This document shows positions 17,752 through 27,456 of a stretch of 64,000 nt of DNA, piece by piece (position 1 is the first letter of the stretch; every line of letters begins with the position of its first letter). The notes beneath the pieces were generated by a model. That model saw nothing but the letters and a program-made list of their open reading frames with translations. It searched no databases and had not been told where the DNA came from. Made by a program: the position numbers and the translations under genes. The stretch is from UBA7446 sp038143535 (GTDB taxonomy: Bacteria > Bacteroidota > Bacteroidia > Flavobacteriales > Flavobacteriaceae), in the NCBI GenBank assembly GCA_038143535.1, contig JAYQMD010000001.1, positions 1,601,857 to 1,665,856 of the forward strand, written 5' to 3'.

Positions 17752-18848
17752 TTAGGAAATGACCCTCCGCTGTATTCTTTGTGAAAGGCCTGTGATTAAT
17801 TCGTAAGAAATGGTTCCTGCCGCATTGGCTAGGTCTTCTGCACTGGCATCAGGGCCAATAACGATAACGGTATCGCCCGCCTGACAATCAATATCAGTAA
17901 CATCGACCATAATCATGTCCATACACACATTTCCAAGGATGCTTGCTTGTTTTCCATTTATAATCACATAGCCTTTTCCGTTTCCGTAGATTCTGCCAAT
18001 CCCATCGGCATGACCCAACGGCAGTGTTGCTGTTTTGGTTCTGGTCTTTGCTACAAAAGCACGGTTATACCCCAAACTATCCCCTTTTTCAAGTGTGTGT
18101 ATTTGAGAAATCGCCGTAAGCAACCTAAGTACTGGTTTGAGTTGTGCATCAACACTTGGATGATTTCCATAGCCATAGAGGCTAATGCCCGTACGTACCA
18201 TATTATATTGTGACTCCGGAAAATGTAAAACTCCCGAAGTATTCAACACATGGAAGGTTGTATTGGGGTGCGCAGAGCTAAAAACAGCCACAATTTCTGA
18301 AAAGGTTTTTAATTGTTTTCTTGTGAATGCATTTTCGTCTTCATCGTCTGAAGCCGCCAAGTGAGAATATACCCCTTGAAGCAACAACCACAGAGCGTTA
18401 TCTTTACAAAATGCTAATAGTGCCGTGGCGTCTTTTGGATCAAACCCCAACCGATTAAGCCCGGTGTTAAATTTTAAATGGACGGGAAATGACTGACATT
18501 TGATTCCTTAATTTTGGATAATAGCGCATTCATAATACGATGTCCATAAACGCTTGGTTCAAGCTTATATTCAATCAGTACATCGAGGTTTGGCAGCTGT
18601 GGGTGAAGTACCAAAATAGGGGTAGTTATGCCTGCTTTGCGAAGGGCTACCCCTTCATACACATAGGCAACGCCTAAATAATCAACCCCTTGGGCAACCA
18701 AACATTTTGCAATCTGGATGGCATCACTACCATAACCAAAAGCCTTCACGACGGCGAGTAGTTTGGTGTTAGCGGACAATTGATTTCGTAAGAAAGTATA
18801 ATTGTGCCTTAGGTTGGACAGGTGAATTTCAAGAACGGTTTCGCTCAT
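17752..18848 (-). CDS. alr: Alanine racemase, interrupted by a one-base frameshift
   Basis: PLP enzyme making D-alanine for peptidoglycan. The first 124-codon frame (from ATG 18848) has the PLP lysine in V-V-K-A-F-G-Y-G (about residue 34). It runs into a false stop at 18474 just after S-H-F-P. The rest (H-L-K-F-N-T-G-L-N-R-L-G, the G-Y-N-R catalytic tyrosine segment and the C-terminal barrel) continues in another frame to 17752. One extra base in the G3A3 stretch at 18484-18489 would give S-H-F-P-V-H-L-K and a normal 365-residue protein. As no second alr is seen here and the function is normally essential, sequence error is the likelier cause. It follows tdk on the same strand. Confidence 0.9.
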
Positions 18849-18854
18849 ATTGCC

Positions 18855-19496
18855 TTAGGCGTTTTTGCTTTTTTTCGGTGTCACCGTTTCGGAGGTGACA
18901 TTCATTCTACGTACTTTTTCACGTACCATAAGTTTGTGAAATGTGGCCCTACTCAAAGGCTCGTATTCTTCGGTTTCGCCCAGCATCACTAGGCTGTCGT
19001 TTTCTCCTTTGCGAAAACTGTGATGGGCCAATTGACCGGTTCTAGTACATATCGCATGTACTTTAGTTACATATTCGGCGGTAGCCATCAAATTTGGCAT
19101 TGGACCAAAAGGATTCCCTTTAAAATCCATGTCTAGCCCGGCAACAATTACACGAATCCCACGATTGGCTAAATCGTTACAAACCCGGACAATCTCATCG
19201 TCAAAAAACTGGGCTTCATCTATTCCCACCACGTCGCAATTATCTGCCAATAGGCTAATATTGGCTGCAGCAGGTACGGCTGTGGAAATAATTTCGTTTG
19301 CATCATGAGAAACAACCTTGTCGGTTCCGTAGCGATTATCAATCTGAGGTTTAAAAATCGCTACGTTTAAGTTGGCAAATGTTGCGCGTTTTAATCGGCG
19401 GATAAGTTCCTCGGTTTTACCGGAAAACATAGAGCCCGTGATGACCTCAATCCAGCCATACAATTCGTTTTTGTGCCCTGTGTTTTCGAGAAACAT
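18855..19496 (-). CDS. tdk: Thymidine kinase (type II)
   Basis: Phosphorylates thymidine with ATP for nucleotide salvage. The 213-residue protein has the P-loop G-S-M-F-S-G-K-T (about residues 21-28), the D-E-A-Q-F-F motif (about 92) and the thymidine-binding lasso with Y-E-P-L-S-R near the end. Most of the zinc-site cysteines of E. coli Tdk are missing, which is usual in Flavobacteriia. I use the ATG at 19496 (M-F-L-E-N, the typical start); a TTG at 19505 is possible. A promoter element lies upstream and alr follows six bases after the stop. Confidence 0.94.
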   Translation of the reverse strand: MFLENTGHKNELYGWIEVITGSMFSGKTEELIRRLKRATFANLNVAIFKPQIDNRYGTDKVVSHDANEIISTAVPAAANISLLADNCDVVGIDEAQFFDDEIVRVCNDLANRGIRVIVAGLDMDFKGNPFGPMPNLMATAEYVTKVHAICTRTGQLAHHSFRKGENDSLVMLGETEEYEPLSRATFHKLMVREKVRRMNVTSETVTPKKSKNA

Positions 19497-19539
19497 ATTA
19501 TCCAACTGTTTTCAAACGCTTTAGTGCGTAAGTACCATT

Positions 19540-19547
19540 CAAAAGTA
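19540..19547 (-). promoter_or_regulatory. Putative -7 element of the tdk-alr promoter
   Basis: The minus strand reads TACTTTTG, an exact TAnnTTTG match, 44 bases before the tdk ATG, in the short gap between divergent tdk and the small gene at 19570. Confidence 0.5.
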
Positions 19548-19569
19548 TTAAATTTAGGCAGCCAAAATT

Positions 19570-20007
19570 ATGGAAGAAGAAAAAGTTTTAAAAAGTACTG
19601 CCGAAAAGGCCTTAATGAGCCTTGCACATGAAATCTTGCGTAAGCGAAATCGCATGGCGCTATCTGAAATTCACGACAAAGCAGCGGCCATCATGGCCAT
19701 CGCTGAACCAGAAACAGAAACGCAAGAAATGCCAGCTGAAATAGCGGAAACACCTCCTGCGCTTGAAGATGTTTTGCATCAACCCGTTACCGAAATTGCT
19801 TTTGAAACGGTGCGCGTAGATTTTGCCGAAAAGCTTTTTGAGGGAAGCAATGCCGATTTCCAGCGCATCATGTCCATGTTAAATTCAAAAGAAAACAAAG
19901 CCGAGGCAATAACCTTTATTGAGCAACAAGTGCGGCCCGATTACGATTGGAGCGCTAAAGAAGGTGATGTTGCTGCGTTTATTGCGCATATTTCGCAACT
20001 TTACTAA
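19570..20007 (+). CDS. Conserved hypothetical protein, 145 residues
   Basis: An acidic, mostly helical protein without signal peptide or membrane segment. The N-terminal 50 residues are a charged amphipathic helix, a Glu/Pro/Thr-rich linker follows (about 55-72), and the C-terminal part (about 80-145) contains F-Q-R-I-M-S-M-L-N and a conserved-looking P-D-Y-D-W ending. I recognise no domain. Proteins of this size and style occur between tdk and rsmI in Flavobacteriia, so it is probably real. It is divergent from tdk and 56 bases before rsmI. Function unknown. Confidence 0.65.
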   Translation: MEEEKVLKSTAEKALMSLAHEILRKRNRMALSEIHDKAAAIMAIAEPETETQEMPAEIAETPPALEDVLHQPVTEIAFETVRVDFAEKLFEGSNADFQRIMSMLNSKENKAEAITFIEQQVRPDYDWSAKEGDVAAFIAHISQLY

Positions 20008-20063
20008 GCGTAGCACGCCTCAATAAAAAACAAGGTTTGGAAAAAAACACAACACAGCAAGAA

Positions 20064-20735
20064 ATGAAAGGGCTCTGGTTGGTACCTACACCCATTGGAA
20101 ACTTGGGCGATATTACGCTGCGCGCAATAGAAGTATTGGGTGCTGCTGACCTTATTTTAGCTGAGGATACGCGGACCACTGCCAAGCTCCTTAAGCACTA
20201 CGGCATAGACACGCCAATGCAGTCTTTTCACATGCATAACGAACATAAATCAGTGCCTATAATCGTTTCAGAACTAACCCTTGCTGGGTGCATAGCCTTG
20301 GTTTCTGATGCTGGCAGTCCGGGTGTTTCGGATCCGGGGTTTTTATTGGTTCGCGCGTGTTTAGCTGCTAATATTCACGTTGAAGCACTTCCCGGTGCTA
20401 CGGCGCTAATCCCTGCATTAACACTAAGTGGACTCCCCTGTGATCGCTTTGTCTTTGAAGGATTTTTACCCCAAAAAAAAGGACGTCAAAAGCGTCTATC
20501 GGCTTTAGCTGAAGAAACGCGCACTATAGTGCTGTATGAATCCCCACACCGCATCCTAAAAACCCTTGGGCAACTTGCCGAGCAGCTTGGAGAAAATCGT
20601 GGGGCGACAGCCTCGAGAGAGCTAACTAAAAAGTTTGAAGAAACCGTTCGCGGCTCATTAAAAACACTCATAGACCATTTTACACAGAACCCGCCCAAAG
20701 GTGAGTTTGTGATCGTGGTAGAAGGATTATCGTAA
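20064..20735 (+). CDS. rsmI: 16S rRNA (cytidine-1402-2'-O)-methyltransferase
   Basis: SAM-dependent methylation of C1402 in the 16S rRNA decoding centre. The 223-residue protein starts L-W-L-V-P-T-P-I-G-N-L-G-D-I-T, with A-E-D-T-R-T (about 40), S-D-A-G-S-P-G-V-S-D-P-G (about 84) and E-S-P-H-R (about 160), all typical of RsmI in the tetrapyrrole methylase fold. The start is ATG 20064; a TTG at 20037 would add nine residues. Its stop overlaps the recJ start by one base. Confidence 0.94.
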   Translation: MKGLWLVPTPIGNLGDITLRAIEVLGAADLILAEDTRTTAKLLKHYGIDTPMQSFHMHNEHKSVPIIVSELTLAGCIALVSDAGSPGVSDPGFLLVRACLAANIHVEALPGATALIPALTLSGLPCDRFVFEGFLPQKKGRQKRLSALAEETRTIVLYESPHRILKTLGQLAEQLGENRGATASRELTKKFEETVRGSLKTLIDHFTQNPPKGEFVIVVEGLS

Positions 20736-22429
20736 TGCATTGGAATATAAAGGATACCCCACCTCAAGAAACCACAGCACATCTAATCGAGTGCTTGGGT
20801 GTTGATGCTGTTGTTGCACAACTGCTTGCACAACGAGGGATCACGACATTTGAAAGGGCAAGAGCTTTTTTTAGACCACATATTGGCCAACTCCACGATC
20901 CCTTTTTGATGCAGGACATGGACAAGGCTGTGGGAAGACTGCAACAAGCTATTGACCAAAATGAGGCCATTATGGTGTATGGCGACTATGACGTAGACGG
21001 AACCACTTCGGTAAGCTTACTGACACATTTTCTTCGCAGCCAAGGGTTAGAAGTCACGCCCTATATTCCAGACCGCTATGCCGAAGGCTATGGACTATCC
21101 AAAAAAGGAATAGACACGGCAAAAGCTGCTAATATAACGTTTATGATTGCCTTGGATTGCGGCGTAAAAGCCATCGAACAAGTGGCATATGCAAAAACAG
21201 TAGGCATTGAACTTATTATTTGTGACCACCATACACCTGCCGATGTGCTTCCAGACGCCTTGGCTGTTTTGGATCCAAAACGAAGCGATTGCGCCTATCC
21301 GTTTAAAGAACTTTGCGGTTGTGGTGTAGGTTTTAAACTCATGCAAGGATTGTTACAGCAACAAGGGAAGGAAGTAAATGAGATCATTGCCTATTTGGAT
21401 TTTGTTGCGGTAGCCATTGCAGCGGATATCGTTCCCATGGTTGGCGAAAACAGGGCCCTTGCATTTTTGGGGCTTCAGCATCTCAACACCAACCAGAGAC
21501 CCGGCCTAAAAGCACTGATGCGCGATAAACCAACGGGGCAAATTATTTCGGATTTAGTTTTTGGTATGGCGCCAAGAATCAATGCTGCTGGACGCATGAA
21601 ACATGGGCTTCATGCGGTTGAATTGTTGCTTTCATCAACGGAAGAGGAAGCTCAAAAAATAGCGGAAGAAATCGAAATGTACAACAATTCACGCCGTGAA
21701 ACGGAACAAGAAATTACCAATGAAGCCTTAACTCAAATAACAGAAAATCAAGAGGAAAACAACGCGGCTAATGTTGTCTATGAGCCCCATTGGCATAAAG
21801 GCGTAATCGGCATCGTTGCTTCAAGACTAATTGAAACCTATTATCGGCCAACCTTGGTGTTTACAAAGTCTGAGGAAGGAATTCTGGCCGCGTCTGCACG
21901 CTCGGTTCGTGGGTTTGATGTGTATGCTGCCATAGATGCGTGTAGCGCGCACATCATCCAGTTTGGCGGGCATAAATACGCCGCTGGGGTTACCATAAAG
22001 GAAGAAAACTACCAAGCCTTTAAGGCAGCTTTTGAAACACAGGTTGCTCAAACGATAACATTAGCGCAAAAGGAACAAGCCCTTGATATTGACGTTGCGC
22101 TACCCTTCGCTTCTATCACGCCTAAGCTATTGCGAATCCTTAAGCAAATGGAACCCTTTGGGCCTGAAAACAGAAGTCCTGTATTTTATACAGAAGGCGT
22201 TGTGGACAGCGGATATGCGAAATTGGTCGGACAAGACAAAAGCCATCTTAAGGCAAGATTCGTTCAAGGGTCCAGTTCACCCATAGATGGCATAGGCTTT
22301 GGGCTTGGTGACAAAATAGGACTACTAAAAAGCAAAAAGCCCTTCAGTATTGCCTATGACTTAGAAGAAAATCATTGGCAAGGGACGGTTTCGGTGCAGC
22401 TTAGGGTAAAGGATATTCAAGAAGAATAG
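20735..22429 (+). CDS. recJ: Single-stranded-DNA-specific exonuclease RecJ
   Basis: 5'-3' single-strand exonuclease of recombination and repair. The 564-residue protein carries the DHH phosphoesterase motifs: Y-G-D-Y-D-V-D-G-T (about residue 80), C-D-H-H-T (about 165) and the DHHA1 motif G-G-H-K-Y-A-A-G (about 410). The C-terminal OB-like region ends with Q-L-R-V-K-D-I. The ATG lies within the rsmI stop (TAATG), so the two genes are translationally coupled. It ends just before a hairpin shared with the opposing TonB receptor gene. Confidence 0.96.
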   Translation: MHWNIKDTPPQETTAHLIECLGVDAVVAQLLAQRGITTFERARAFFRPHIGQLHDPFLMQDMDKAVGRLQQAIDQNEAIMVYGDYDVDGTTSVSLLTHFLRSQGLEVTPYIPDRYAEGYGLSKKGIDTAKAANITFMIALDCGVKAIEQVAYAKTVGIELIICDHHTPADVLPDALAVLDPKRSDCAYPFKELCGCGVGFKLMQGLLQQQGKEVNEIIAYLDFVAVAIAADIVPMVGENRALAFLGLQHLNTNQRPGLKALMRDKPTGQIISDLVFGMAPRINAAGRMKHGLHAVELLLSSTEEEAQKIAEEIEMYNNSRRETEQEITNEALTQITENQEENNAANVVYEPHWHKGVIGIVASRLIETYYRPTLVFTKSEEGILAASARSVRGFDVYAAIDACSAHIIQFGGHKYAAGVTIKEENYQAFKAAFETQVAQTITLAQKEQALDIDVALPFASITPKLLRILKQMEPFGPENRSPVFYTEGVVDSGYAKLVGQDKSHLKARFVQGSSSPIDGIGFGLGDKIGLLKSKKPFSIAYDLEENHWQGTVSVQLRVKDIQEE

Positions 22430-22444
22430 CTCATCCTTTTGGGC

Positions 22445-22472
22445 ATAAAAAACCCTCCGGATTAGGAGGGTT
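22445..22472 (-). terminator. Rho-independent terminator of the Oar-like receptor gene
   Basis: An eight-base stem (AACCCTCC at 22451-22458 and GGAGGGTT at 22465-22472) closes a six-base loop. On the minus strand it is followed by a T run (A run at 22445-22450 on plus), so it mainly terminates the receptor gene at 22498; it may also slow readthrough from recJ. Confidence 0.85.
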
Positions 22473-22497
22473 AATTTTCATCAAAAAATGTATAAGA

Positions 22498-25400
22498 TTA
22501 ATTGAATTTATATCTCACACCCAACTGCATTTGCCAAGTATTGAATACTCCTGTTCCTTCTCTGTATGAACCATAATCCAATGATCCACGTACAGCATTC
22601 ATTGAATATGTAGGTTCATTGTTTACGTTTAGTCCTCTGAAAGAAAGAGGATTTTGTTGATTAGCAGACTTAAATACTCCCGAATTACTATTGGCAAGGT
22701 TTCCAATATTAATAATATCAAGACTTAATTCAATTTTATTTGTTTGGCCAGTAATTGTTGGCATATCAAAACTTTGAACTAATTTCAGGTCAAATCTACC
22801 AACATAAGGCGTAACAGCTCCATATCTCTCGGCAACTTTTCCTCGGTTTTTAGAAAGATAATCATCTTGATCAATAAATCTATCAAAAGCTGCTGCTTGT
22901 TGTGCTGCAGTAAAACCACCGTTATCAACAAAATTTAACTCGCTGGCATTGTTTGGTATGTATATTAATCTGTTCGCTCTATCTCCAAAGTGACCGCTGT
23001 ATGTATAGCTAAATCTACCTCCTTCTTGTCCTCGGTAAAGTAAAAGAATTGAAGTTCCACCTTTATTATAAGAAAGGGTACCTACAACCCTATTAGGAAT
23101 GTCCCAAGCAGCGAATCCAACTTCTGGTCTGTTTCTGTTGTTTGCAACAGTAGCAGGCCAGCTAGAAAAAGCTGTTGATCCTTCAAAAGCACCATTGTCT
23201 TCTGCTTTTCCAGTTGTGTAAGATAATGAAGTTGCAAAACCGTTATTGAAGTCTTTTTGAGCTGATAACGTAAGTGAATACGATTGTGGAAGATCATTAG
23301 TCAGGTTCGTTAGATAATAAACATTAATGTAGAAAGGGTCACTTTCTCTAGCTGTCCAGAACCCTCTTTTGTCCGGTCCATTCATAGTAATTTGTGCCTC
23401 ATTTAAAATAATATCATTGACAACAGGCGATTCAATAAACTTTGTGTATAAAATGTTTGCAGAGGCAAAGATTCCAAAAGGTAATTTTGCATCCAAAGTA
23501 ACAGATGTTCTCCAGTTTTTTGGCATTTTGAAGTCTTTGTCTGTTAATACCAAATCTCCATAACCACCACCAATTGTTTGAGCGCTCGCACCTTCTGGCC
23601 TACCAAAATTAGTGCTTGGGTCAAACTGGTAGCTACCTCCTGCAAATTCGTCCATTATTGCTTCAAATTCTGCTTGGTCAATATCATCTTGATCGTATCC
23701 AGTGAAGTTCCTTAATACTCCAGATGTTGAAGGCTGGTTTGAAATCCATACGAAAGGAATAAACCCAGTATTGATACCAGATGAAAATCTTAACATATAC
23801 TTACCATCGCCATTGATATCGTAGATCCCTCCTGCTCTAACAGAAAGTGCAGGTGCAGGCTCTGGAAATTCACGAATATCTGGTGAAAATGATTTTCCAT
23901 TAAAAGTAAAAGTTTTATTTAACGCAGTAATTGCCGTATTTTCAACAATATCGATTGGGAAACTAGCAAATTCAAGTCTAGCGCCTGCTGTTAGTTCAAG
24001 TTTGTCATTTATCTTAATGTTATCCTGTCCGTAAATTGCAAAATTTCTATATTCTGTTTCATCCATTGGAGGATTAAGACTTCCATCTAAGGCATAACCA
24101 ATAGCGAAAGCTTGAGGGTAGGCCCCAGGAACTTTGTCAATAACAACATCATAAAAGTTTTGAAGTGAACTAAATCTATAAAGTCCATTAAATACAGGGT
24201 TAAATGCATTTTGGAATGATTGTGACTCATATCTTATGCCAAATTTGTAAGTGTGCTTTCCTTTAAATAGAGTTAAATCATTAGTAATAGAAAAAATCTT
24301 ATTGTCAAGCTTATTACCAATTGAGTACAATTCATTTCCTAGTGCTGTATAATAGTAGTCAGTTCCATCAATTGGTTCAATAATTTCAATCATAGGAAAG
24401 GTTGCTCCACCAGGGATTGATCTTTCAGGATCCTTAATATTAGTATTAGTAACCCTTAACACATTAGTAATATTTTGGGAAAAGTTTGACCTTAATTCTG
24501 CAGATAAAGACTCAACATTTCTTGAGTTTATGTACTGATTGTTTTGAAAAGGCACTGCCTCAAGGTTACCCCCATGTCTTCTAGTACTCCTGTATCGACT
24601 TATGCCTCTAACTGAATTGGAAGACTGTTTAATGTCTTCTTGACCTTCAAAATTATTATATCGCACAAAAAACTTGTGGTTTTCGTTGATGTTCCAATCA
24701 ACTCTTAAATTAAATCGCTCTCCTACATTCTTGAAAGGAATATCGTCGCCATACAATCCTGGGTCATAATCATATAAATTAATCATCTGAGTTCTTATAT
24801 CTTCAAGAACAGATGTTTGCACTCTTGAAGTATTAACGCCGTCGCCCACTCCATCAGAAGACGGCCCGTAGGAAAATGCAGGCAGCAAATAGTCAAATTC
24901 TTCATAATTAGCAAAGAAAAACAACTTATCCTTTAAGATAGGACCACTAAATGTAACTCCTCTAAGTACGTTGTCTCCAATTCCAGGGTCATTTCCAATC
25001 ATTTGATCGTTTTGAATGTAAGAATATGCCTCTGCTTTGTAAATGTTAGTACCAGACTTTGTAGTAGCATTTACAGCAGCACCTGTGAACCCGCTCAAGG
25101 CCATATCAACAGGAGCCAAGTCTACTTGAACTTGGTCTAATACTTCAATGGATAATGGGTTTTCTGCTGCAAATTGTGCTGAACCCAGTCCAAAATTATT
25201 ATTATATGCTGCACCATCAATCATGTAATTGTTAAACCTATTACTGGCACCTGCAAACGAACTGCCACCGTTTGACTGAGGCACCAAACGAGTAACGTCA
25301 GTTATATTTCTAGTAATAGTAGGTACTGATTTTATTTTATCAGATGAGATGTTTGTTGAAGCACCCTTTGAGTTTGATTTATTTTCTGTTACAATTACCT

Positions 25401-25737
25401 CAGACAGCTCTAGTCCTTTTGATAAATTAGCATTTATAGTAAATGTTTTACCTAATTCTACATTAATGCCTTCTAATTTTCTGCTAACATATTCCATCTG
25501 AGAAATTGTTATGGTGTATGGTCCACCAGAAATTACATTGGCAATGTTAAAAAATCCACCTTCTAAAGAGGTAGAATTAAAAACTGTTCCCGTTGGTTTA
25601 TGAACAGCTACAATTAAAGCATCTGATAGTGGTTCTCCAATTTCACTGGTTACTTTTCCATCAATGCTAGATCCCGTTGTTTGGGAAAATACTACTGATA
25701 CCAGTAGTAAATAAAAGAATAAAAATAGTTTTTTCAT
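22498..25737 (-). CDS. Oar-like TonB-dependent receptor with carboxypeptidase-regulatory domain
   Basis: A 1079-residue outer membrane protein. Signal peptide at residues 1-18 (ends V-F-S-Q), then a CarboxypepD_reg beta-sandwich (about 22-108; starts I-D-G-K-V-T), a TonB plug (about 110-235) and a large beta-barrel ending in the outer-membrane signature V-R-Y-K-F-N. It lacks a SusD partner, and the Oar-type plug with N-N-Y-M-I-D-G is seen in abundant receptors and adhesion proteins of Bacteroidetes. The substrate cannot be told. It is alone in its unit, with its own terminator, and its coding sequence is more AT-rich than its neighbours. Start at ATG 25737. Confidence 0.9.
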   Translation of the reverse strand: MKKLFLFFYLLLVSVVFSQTTGSSIDGKVTSEIGEPLSDALIVAVHKPTGTVFNSTSLEGGFFNIANVISGGPYTITISQMEYVSRKLEGINVELGKTFTINANLSKGLELSEVIVTENKSNSKGASTNISSDKIKSVPTITRNITDVTRLVPQSNGGSSFAGASNRFNNYMIDGAAYNNNFGLGSAQFAAENPLSIEVLDQVQVDLAPVDMALSGFTGAAVNATTKSGTNIYKAEAYSYIQNDQMIGNDPGIGDNVLRGVTFSGPILKDKLFFFANYEEFDYLLPAFSYGPSSDGVGDGVNTSRVQTSVLEDIRTQMINLYDYDPGLYGDDIPFKNVGERFNLRVDWNINENHKFFVRYNNFEGQEDIKQSSNSVRGISRYRSTRRHGGNLEAVPFQNNQYINSRNVESLSAELRSNFSQNITNVLRVTNTNIKDPERSIPGGATFPMIEIIEPIDGTDYYYTALGNELYSIGNKLDNKIFSITNDLTLFKGKHTYKFGIRYESQSFQNAFNPVFNGLYRFSSLQNFYDVVIDKVPGAYPQAFAIGYALDGSLNPPMDETEYRNFAIYGQDNIKINDKLELTAGARLEFASFPIDIVENTAITALNKTFTFNGKSFSPDIREFPEPAPALSVRAGGIYDINGDGKYMLRFSSGINTGFIPFVWISNQPSTSGVLRNFTGYDQDDIDQAEFEAIMDEFAGGSYQFDPSTNFGRPEGASAQTIGGGYGDLVLTDKDFKMPKNWRTSVTLDAKLPFGIFASANILYTKFIESPVVNDIILNEAQITMNGPDKRGFWTARESDPFYINVYYLTNLTNDLPQSYSLTLSAQKDFNNGFATSLSYTTGKAEDNGAFEGSTAFSSWPATVANNRNRPEVGFAAWDIPNRVVGTLSYNKGGTSILLLYRGQEGGRFSYTYSGHFGDRANRLIYIPNNASELNFVDNGGFTAAQQAAAFDRFIDQDDYLSKNRGKVAERYGAVTPYVGRFDLKLVQSFDMPTITGQTNKIELSLDIINIGNLANSNSGVFKSANQQNPLSFRGLNVNNEPTYSMNAVRGSLDYGSYREGTGVFNTWQMQLGVRYKFN

Positions 25738-25812
25738 TATTAAAATTTAATTTAGTCTACGCAAAAATGAAAACAATTTTGAGGAGCTAGGTTAGCTTAG
25801 TGTTAAGCTATT

Positions 25813-27456
25813 TTAACTTTTCTTTAATTTTTTGAAGTGCCGTAGTAACTGTGCTGTTGAAGCGTCGTGGTTACCACTGTTTTCTATGTCAAATTCATTT
25901 AAAATAACATTCGCCAACTGCTTGCCTAGCTCCACGCCCCACTGGTCGTAACTAAAGATATTCCACAATACGCCTTCCACAAAAATCTTGTGCTCGTACA
26001 TGGCCACAAGTGCTCCCAAGGCTTTGGGGGTTAACTTTTCTATAAGAAGCGTGGTGGTGGGCTTATTGCCCATAAACATTTTAAACGGCACCAATTTTTC
26101 TAAGGCATCGCCAGATAATCCTTTTGCAGCTAATTCTACCCGGACTTGTGCTTCTGTTTTTCCGTTCATCAGCGCTTCGGTTTGAGCAAAAAAGTTAGCC
26201 ATCAGCTTGTCGTGATGTTCTTTGTTTCCGTGCAGCGGTTGAGCAAAGCCAATAAAATGTGCAGGTATCAGTTTGGTTCCTTGGTGCATCAATTGAAAAA
26301 AAGCGTGCTGGGAATTCGTCCCGGGTTCGCCCCAGATGATATTACCCGTTTGATAGGACACTACATTCCCATTTCGGTCAACCGATTTTCCATTGCTCTC
26401 CATAATACCCTGTTGCAAATAGGCGGGTAACCGGTTCAAATATTGGGTGTAAGGAATTACCGCTTCTGATTGTGCGTCTAAAAAATTGTTATACCACAAG
26501 GTCAGCAAGGCCAACATAACAGGGATATTATCTTCAAATGATGTTGTTGCAAAGTGTTCGTCCATATCATTGGCGCCATCAATTAGGGCTTCAAAATTAT
26601 CGGGGCCAATAGCCAATGCAACTGAAAGACCAACTGCACTCCAAAGTGAAAAACGTCCGCCTACCCAATCGTTCATAGGGAATACATTTTCGGACTGAAT
26701 TCCAAAAGTGTCTATCGCCGCAAGGTTCGTGGATACCGCTACAAAATGATCGCCAACTGCTGCAACGCCCAAGGCATCTACGAGCCATTGCTTAGCCGTA
26801 GTGGCGTTGGTCAGGGTTTCTTGTGTGCTAAAGGTTTTAGACACGACAACAAAAAGCGTTGTTGCGGGATTTACTACTTTGAGTACTTCCGTCACATGGT
26901 CACCATCAACATTTGACATAAAGTGTAAGTTGAGGTGGTTTTTATAATATGCCAAGGCCTCTGTAATCATGGCAGGGCCCAAATCGGAGCCACCTATACC
27001 GATATTAACGACATCCGTAAAGGCTTGACCCGTACTGCTTTTTCGTTCTCCAGCAATAACCGAATTGGCAAATGCGCTAATTTTTGATCTAACGGCATAT
27101 ATTGCTGGCACCACGTTTTCGCCGTCCACGCGGATATCGGCATTTTCTTTTGCCCTCAGTGCAGTATGCAAAACTGCACGACCTTCTGTTTGATTAATTG
27201 TTTCTCCTGAAAAATAGGCCTTTCGGGCGTCTTCGAGACCTGCCTCCTTTGCCAATCCTAACAAGGCGGCTTGAATGTCTTTATCGATGTGATTTTTGGA
27301 ATAATCCACAAAAAAGGAATCCCAAGCAATAGAAAATTGTGCCGCACGACTTACATCGTCTGCGAAATAGTGTTGCAGTGTTTTAGGGTTTTTTGAAAGC
27401 TGAGCAAGCTTGCTCCAACTCTTAGTTGTTGTTGGGTTGGTTTTCGGGAGTGACAT
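25813..27456 (-). CDS. pgi: Glucose-6-phosphate isomerase
   Basis: Interconverts glucose 6-phosphate and fructose 6-phosphate. The 547-residue protein has the phosphate-binding G-G-S-D-L-G-P (about 154-160), the signature V-G-G-R-F-S-L-W-S-A-V-G-L (about 263-275), G-T-N-S-Q-H-A-F-F-Q (about 377) and Q-W-G-V-E-L-G-K near the C-terminus. Length is normal. Its start overlaps the end of the M23 peptidase gene by 35 bases, in another frame. Confidence 0.97.
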   Translation of the reverse strand: MSLPKTNPTTTKSWSKLAQLSKNPKTLQHYFADDVSRAAQFSIAWDSFFVDYSKNHIDKDIQAALLGLAKEAGLEDARKAYFSGETINQTEGRAVLHTALRAKENADIRVDGENVVPAIYAVRSKISAFANSVIAGERKSSTGQAFTDVVNIGIGGSDLGPAMITEALAYYKNHLNLHFMSNVDGDHVTEVLKVVNPATTLFVVVSKTFSTQETLTNATTAKQWLVDALGVAAVGDHFVAVSTNLAAIDTFGIQSENVFPMNDWVGGRFSLWSAVGLSVALAIGPDNFEALIDGANDMDEHFATTSFEDNIPVMLALLTLWYNNFLDAQSEAVIPYTQYLNRLPAYLQQGIMESNGKSVDRNGNVVSYQTGNIIWGEPGTNSQHAFFQLMHQGTKLIPAHFIGFAQPLHGNKEHHDKLMANFFAQTEALMNGKTEAQVRVELAAKGLSGDALEKLVPFKMFMGNKPTTTLLIEKLTPKALGALVAMYEHKIFVEGVLWNIFSYDQWGVELGKQLANVILNEFDIENSGNHDASTAQLLRHFKKLKKS

